A stretch of DNA of 24,900 bases from Lachnospiraceae bacterium (lineage in GTDB: Bacteria > Bacillota > Clostridia > Lachnospirales > Lachnospiraceae). The stretch covers positions 1-24,900 of the forward strand of contig CAADYR010000014.1 in the NCBI GenBank assembly GCA_900753305.1, written 5' to 3'. Below, in pieces: positions 21,565 to 24,900 of the stretch. The notes under the pieces were generated by a model. The model did not search any database. It was not told where the DNA came from and saw nothing but the letters and a program-made list of their open reading frames with translations. Position 1 is the stretch's first letter; every line of letters starts with the position of its first letter. The position numbers were made by a program, and so were the translations under genes.

Positions 21565-22092
21565 ATGTTATTGGGGAGAAGAGAGGGTAATATTATTAAG
21601 GCGAAAGCTATTGCAGGGCAAAATACGTCATCCTGTGGCGTACGCCCTGCTTACAGGGAAGAATGGGATGACGCCATGGCGCTTGCGTGGAGAACTTTTA
21701 TGCGGTTCGAAGCAGGAGATTATACACAGGAAGGGATAAAGAGTTTTCAGGACTTTATTACGGATTCTGTTCTGCACCGGATGTTTTTAATGGGTGCCTA
21801 TCAGCTTTTTGTGGCACAGGAACGGGGCAGGATTGTTGGAATGATAAGCCTGCGAAATGAGACACATATTTCTCTGTTGTTTGTGGATGCTGCATACCAT
21901 AAGCGTGGGATTGGACGCAAACTAATAGAATATGTAAGTGATTATGTGCGCAATGAAGAAGGCTACAGAAGAATAACAGTTAACGCAGCACCTTATGCAG
22001 TCGGATTTTATCATAAGCTTAATTTCAGGGATACGCAGGAGGAACAGACAAGTGACGGCATCAGATATACACCTATGGAACGCATGCTGTAA
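21565..22092 (+). CDS. GNAT-family N-acetyltransferase
   Basis: A 175-residue acetyl-CoA-dependent acyltransferase. The Gcn5 fold is recognisable from RPAYREEWDDAMALAWRTF at about residues 28-46, the AQERGRIVGMISLRN beta strands, and motif A in LLFVDAAYHKRGIGRKLIEYV, where RGIGRK binds the pyrophosphate of CoA. VNAAPYAVGFYHKLNFRDT is motif B, with Tyr as likely acid. The ATG is preceded by GGGAGAG at 21552-21558 with 6-base spacing; a TTG at 21559 is less likely. It is the second gene of the dehydrogenase cluster; the target cannot be told from sequence. Confidence 0.88.
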   Translation: MLLGRREGNIIKAKAIAGQNTSSCGVRPAYREEWDDAMALAWRTFMRFEAGDYTQEGIKSFQDFITDSVLHRMFLMGAYQLFVAQERGRIVGMISLRNETHISLLFVDAAYHKRGIGRKLIEYVSDYVRNEEGYRRITVNAAPYAVGFYHKLNFRDTQEEQTSDGIRYTPMERML

Positions 22093-22134
22093 GAGGGTAT
22101 CATCTGATCCGCATAATAGAGGGAGGCAAAAGAA

Positions 22135-23391
22135 GTGGCAATAGAATATATCACAAGTAAAAATTTATTTTATCTCATCTGTGAGACACTTAAGCTGATG
22201 GATGAATCACTGGTAAATCATGGGATGCGTGTCAGCTACATAATGTCTAAAATGCTGGAGTGTAAAGGCAATTACGAGAAATATGAAATTGCAGATTTTA
22301 TGCTGTTGGGAGTATTGCATGACATTGGAGCATATAAAACGGATAATGTGCGTAAACAGCTTACGTATGAAGCCAAAAACCCAATGCCTCATTCCATATA
22401 CGGCTACCTTTTCCTGAAATATTTATCTCCACTGGAGGAACAGTCCAAGATGATACTGTATCATCACGTGGATACAGTAAAGGTGCAGGATATCGACTAT
22501 ATCTATAAGGATGAAGCTGAGATTCTCAAAGTAGCAGAGATCATGGATATCTGGCATCGCGCATTTGCAGATAAATTTGATTATCATATGATCGAGCGTT
22601 ATGTAGGTACAAAATATGATGAAAAGGCATGTAAATTGTTATATGCAGCAATAGAGAAATATGATATCTTTACCAAATTGTCAGATGGTTCATATCGCGA
22701 TGAATTTGAAGAGAGCATAGATTATGTCCTGTTGTCAGATGAGGAAAAGGAGAAATACCTTAGAATGTTGATGTACTGCACCGGACTGAAGAAAGAAAGC
22801 ATGGTGGCAGATACGATAGAAACAATCTATGTATGCAGGGAAATCGGCAGAAAAATGAATATCAGTGAACTCGACAGCGCGGAAATTTATTATGCTGCAC
22901 TGGTTCATGATATTGGTATGCTGGCAATTCCCTCGGATATTATTGATGCGCCGCGTACTCTGGAAGATGCGGAGAAGAACCTCATTCATACGCATGTGGA
23001 ACTGATGCATAAGGCAATAGAAGGGAAATTCTCTAAAAATATCGTGGATATTGCACTGGCACATCATGAACGCTTTGACGGAAGTGGTTATCCCAGAGGA
23101 CTTAAAGGAAGCGTAATGAATACCAAGCAGGCTATTTTACAGACTGCAGAAACAATTGTCAGTATGGTCAATGATAAGCCATACCGTAAGGCTTATACAA
23201 AAGAAGATATCATGGAAGAACTCAACGATGGCATTGTATCCGGTAAATATGATGGTGTGGTAGCAGATACATTCCTGCGTTATTATGACGAGATTCTGGA
23301 TAAAGCTTCACAAAAAGCACAGGCAACTCTGGTCACACATCAGAGACTTCTGCGTAATTATGAACAGGTTTATAAGAATTTTACAAAATGA
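22135..23391 (+). CDS. HD-GYP protein with two HD domains (likely cyclic-di-GMP phosphodiesterase)
   Basis: A 418-residue protein. The N-terminal domain has an HD doublet H62-D63 (LLGVLHDIGAY) with a following H-S-I-Y and YHHVD histidine pattern. The C-terminal domain has H258-D259 (ALVHDIGMLAIP), H310-H311-E312 and the FDGSGYP motif, with GYP at 318-320, typical of cyclic-di-GMP phosphodiesterases. The first domain lacks the GYP motif but keeps metal-binding residues, so it may be a divergent second catalytic or sensory domain. No response-regulator receiver, PAS or membrane segment is present. The start is GTG with GGAGG at 22122-22126, 8 bases before. It is 42 bases after the acetyltransferase gene, in the same direction. 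Confidence 0.88.
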   Translation: MAIEYITSKNLFYLICETLKLMDESLVNHGMRVSYIMSKMLECKGNYEKYEIADFMLLGVLHDIGAYKTDNVRKQLTYEAKNPMPHSIYGYLFLKYLSPLEEQSKMILYHHVDTVKVQDIDYIYKDEAEILKVAEIMDIWHRAFADKFDYHMIERYVGTKYDEKACKLLYAAIEKYDIFTKLSDGSYRDEFEESIDYVLLSDEEKEKYLRMLMYCTGLKKESMVADTIETIYVCREIGRKMNISELDSAEIYYAALVHDIGMLAIPSDIIDAPRTLEDAEKNLIHTHVELMHKAIEGKFSKNIVDIALAHHERFDGSGYPRGLKGSVMNTKQAILQTAETIVSMVNDKPYRKAYTKEDIMEELNDGIVSGKYDGVVADTFLRYYDEILDKASQKAQATLVTHQRLLRNYEQVYKNFTK

Positions 23392-23405
23392 TTTTGGGCA
23401 TTATG

Positions 23406-23434
23406 TTGAAAAACAGGGGAAAACATAGTATGAT
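23406..23434 (+). promoter_or_regulatory. Sigma-A promoter of the YesL-like gene
   Basis: TTGAAA at 23406-23411, 17-base spacer, TATGAT at 23429-23434, 38 bases before the start codon. It lies just after the HD-GYP gene. Confidence 0.75.
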
Positions 23435-23472
23435 ACTCAGAGGAAGATACCCTGAGAGGAGAAAAGACTAAT

Positions 23473-24186
23473 ATGTTTAAACTTGACAGTCCGTTTATGA
23501 ATTTTCTGAATAAGCTGTGTGATATTATGATATTGAATATCATGGTGCTGATCTTCAGTATTCCTATCTTTACCATAGGGGCATCCGTGACGGCAGGATA
23601 TTATATAAGCTTCAAAATGGTAAAAAATGAAGAAAGTTATATCTGTAAGGGATTTCTCAAGGCATTTAAAGAGAATTTCAAACAGGCAACGGCATTATGG
23701 CTGATCATTCTTGCAGCCTGTGGTGTTCTGTATGCAGATTATCGTATTATTGCTTACTCTGGTCTGGCATTTGACCGCTGGATCAAGCTTGGACTGGTTA
23801 CGGTAACTCTGATCATTGCATTGGGAACTTCTTTTGTATTTGCCATGCAGGCACGTTTTTACAATACAGTAAAACATACGCTTAAGAATGCTTTCTTAAT
23901 GGCATTATCTCATTTGCCCAGTGCACTTTTGTTTGTAGTATCCTATGCGGTTCCTCTGGTATTACTTTACTTCTTTCCACAGATATTGCCGGTCATTGTT
24001 TTACTGGCCATAGGACTTATGATTTATCTGAAATCATTTCTTTTCCTTAGAATATTTAAAAAGTATGAGGATGCTCTGGCTCCTAAGGAGGAAGAAGAGT
24101 TTGACATTGGCTCTGAAGACAGCGGTATATTTGCAGGAAGTGAAAGTATGGAACAAATGTCTGAAAATAAAGCATCCAAGAAGTAA
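23473..24186 (+). CDS. YesL-family (DUF624) membrane protein
   Basis: A 237-residue membrane protein of the DUF624/YesL family. Its conserved beginning is FMNFLNKLCDIMILNIM with the SIPIFTIGASVTAGYY loop. Four to five hydrophobic helices follow at about residues 15-40, 75-92, 103-123, 137-160 and 165-187; the last 45 residues form an acidic, Glu/Ser-rich cytoplasmic tail. AGAGGAG precedes the start with usual spacing. YesL-type genes commonly lie next to carbohydrate ABC transporters, and an ATPase of that class starts 222 bases downstream, though beyond a strong terminator. The role is not established; an accessory part in sugar uptake is inferred from context. Confidence 0.88.
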   Translation: MFKLDSPFMNFLNKLCDIMILNIMVLIFSIPIFTIGASVTAGYYISFKMVKNEESYICKGFLKAFKENFKQATALWLIILAACGVLYADYRIIAYSGLAFDRWIKLGLVTVTLIIALGTSFVFAMQARFYNTVKHTLKNAFLMALSHLPSALLFVVSYAVPLVLLYFFPQILPVIVLLAIGLMIYLKSFLFLRIFKKYEDALAPKEEEEFDIGSEDSGIFAGSESMEQMSENKASKK

Positions 24187-24253
24187 AAAGAGAATCAACT
24201 GGTTTTCATAATTCAGCAATCTGTACATGAAAGTTGAGACAAGTTAGGCAAGT

Positions 24254-24296
24254 TGCTTACTTATAAGTAGAAATAACTTATGAGTAAGCACTTTTT
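24254..24296 (+). terminator. Strong terminator after the YesL-like gene
   Basis: TGCTTACTTATAAGT at 24254-24268 pairs with ACTTATGAGTAAGCA at 24276-24290 (15 pairs, one T-G) around a 7-base loop, followed by CTTTTT. It separates the YesL-like gene from the ABC ATPase gene. Confidence 0.92.
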
Positions 24297-24355
24297 ACAT
24301 AATGTCCAAAAAATCTTTGTGGAATTATGGCATAGCAATTTTCTGAATAATATTC

Positions 24356-24361
24356 TATACT
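24356..24361 (+). promoter_or_regulatory. Possible -10 box of the ABC transporter ATPase gene
   Basis: TATACT about 48 bases before the start codon, in the region after the terminator. The -35 region (TAGCAA at 24333-24338) is weak, so an activator may be needed or the real promoter may lie elsewhere. Confidence 0.4.
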
Positions 24362-24408
24362 AAGTACAGTTAATCAATTAAGATAATTTTTCTCGGGAGG
24401 AAAAAGAA

Positions 24409-24900
24409 ATGGCAAGTTTATCTTTAAAAAATGTCTGCAAAGTATATCCTAACGGATTCGAAGCAGTAAAGAACTTTAATCTTGAAATCGCTGATAAAGA
24501 ATTCATCATTTTCGTAGGACCTTCAGGTTGTGGTAAGTCTACAACTCTTCGTATGATCGCTGGTCTGGAAGATATCTCTTCTGGTGAATTAAAGATCGGT
24601 GACAGAGTAGTTAACGATGTAGAGCCTAAGGACAGAGATATCGCAATGGTATTCCAGAACTACGCTCTGTATCCTCATATGTCAGTATATGACAACATGG
24701 CATTCGGTCTTAAGTTAAGAAAGGTTCCGAAGCCTGAAATTGATAAGATGGTTAAGGAAGCAGCTAAGGTTCTTGACTTAACTCCACTCCTTGACAGAAA
24801 GCCTAAGGCTTTGTCAGGTGGTCAGAGACAGCGTGTTGCTATGGGACGTGCTATCGTTCGTAATCCTAAGGTATTCCTTATGGATGAGCCTCTTTCCAAC
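24409..24900 (+). CDS. ugpC: Sugar ABC transporter ATP-binding protein, 5' part (UgpC/MsmX type)
   Basis: The first 164 residues of an ATPase that energises import of sugars or glycerol-3-phosphate; the gene continues past the window. All nucleotide-binding motifs to this point are intact: Walker A GPSGCGKST at residues 38-46, Q-loop FQNYALYPHM, signature LSGGQRQRVAMGRAIV, Walker B VFLMDEPLSN. The start motif MASLSLKNVCKVYPNG is typical of UgpC/MsmK/MsmX proteins, which serve several sugar permeases and often are not encoded beside one. GGGAGG at 24395-24400 with 8-base spacing gives a strong ribosome site. Codon choice is biased to a few preferred triplets, consistent with high expression. 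The C-terminal regulatory domain (OB fold) lies outside the window. Confidence 0.93.
   Translation, partial: MASLSLKNVCKVYPNGFEAVKNFNLEIADKEFIIFVGPSGCGKSTTLRMIAGLEDISSGELKIGDRVVNDVEPKDRDIAMVFQNYALYPHMSVYDNMAFGLKLRKVPKPEIDKMVKEAAKVLDLTPLLDRKPKALSGGQRQRVAMGRAIVRNPKVFLMDEPLSN

Overview
The window looks like a chromosomal segment of a Gram-positive gut Clostridium, most likely family Lachnospiraceae. Supporting signs are strong AGGAGG-type ribosome binding sites, low to moderate GC, lipoproteins with Firmicute lipoboxes, an AlaR/AlaT-like gene pair, a VanW/G5 protein, a DUF4867 gene beside a short fucose-isomerase-like gene, YitT and YesL membrane proteins, and a UgpC/MsmX-type ABC ATPase. This assignment is inferred from protein character; no marker RNA gene is present.

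Region 1 (1-5472) is an accessory island that is visibly richer in A+T than the rest. It is made of repeated gene families: two small proteins that share a C-terminal WNNSVLQ motif, three related lipoproteins, two DUF3137-like membrane proteins, and one unrelated two-helix membrane protein. Two short stretches between these genes (1273-1353 and 3686-3736) read as the tail and the head of further, otherwise deleted, copies of the membrane-protein gene. The arrangement suggests a tandem array that grows and shrinks by recombination, as immunity or surface-variation arrays do. Its function is unknown and no toxin or secretion gene is visible here.

Region 2 (5499-9718) starts with a clear sigma-A promoter and carries a tightly packed operon: membrane-anchored family 2 glycosyltransferase, B12-binding radical SAM protein, endonuclease III, and a DnaQ-like exonuclease. 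It meets a convergent gene (9713-10321, minus strand) with overlapping stop codons. A tiny membrane peptide gene follows, divergent from that gene.

Region 3 (10581-15501) is a second plus-strand operon: VanW/G5 envelope protein, HypE/PurM-like protein, Lrp-type regulator overlapping an aminotransferase, and the tRNA methyltransferase TrmL. It ends in a rho-independent terminator.

Region 4 (15525-19445) is a sugar operon with its own promoter and a palindrome at the expected transcription start: DUF4867 protein, L-fucose/L-arabinose isomerase-like enzyme, and a xylulokinase-like FGGY kinase, closed by a terminator. An isomerase and a kinase without an aldolase or transporter point to ketose-phosphate formation from an undetermined sugar.

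Region 5 (19462-24900) holds a minus-strand YitT-family membrane protein; a divergent cluster with a D-lactate-dehydrogenase-like enzyme, a GNAT acetyltransferase and an HD-GYP protein; a YesL-type membrane protein behind its own promoter; a strong terminator; and the first 164 codons of a sugar ABC transporter ATPase that runs off the window. No rRNA, tRNA, CRISPR array, transposase or integrase gene was seen.
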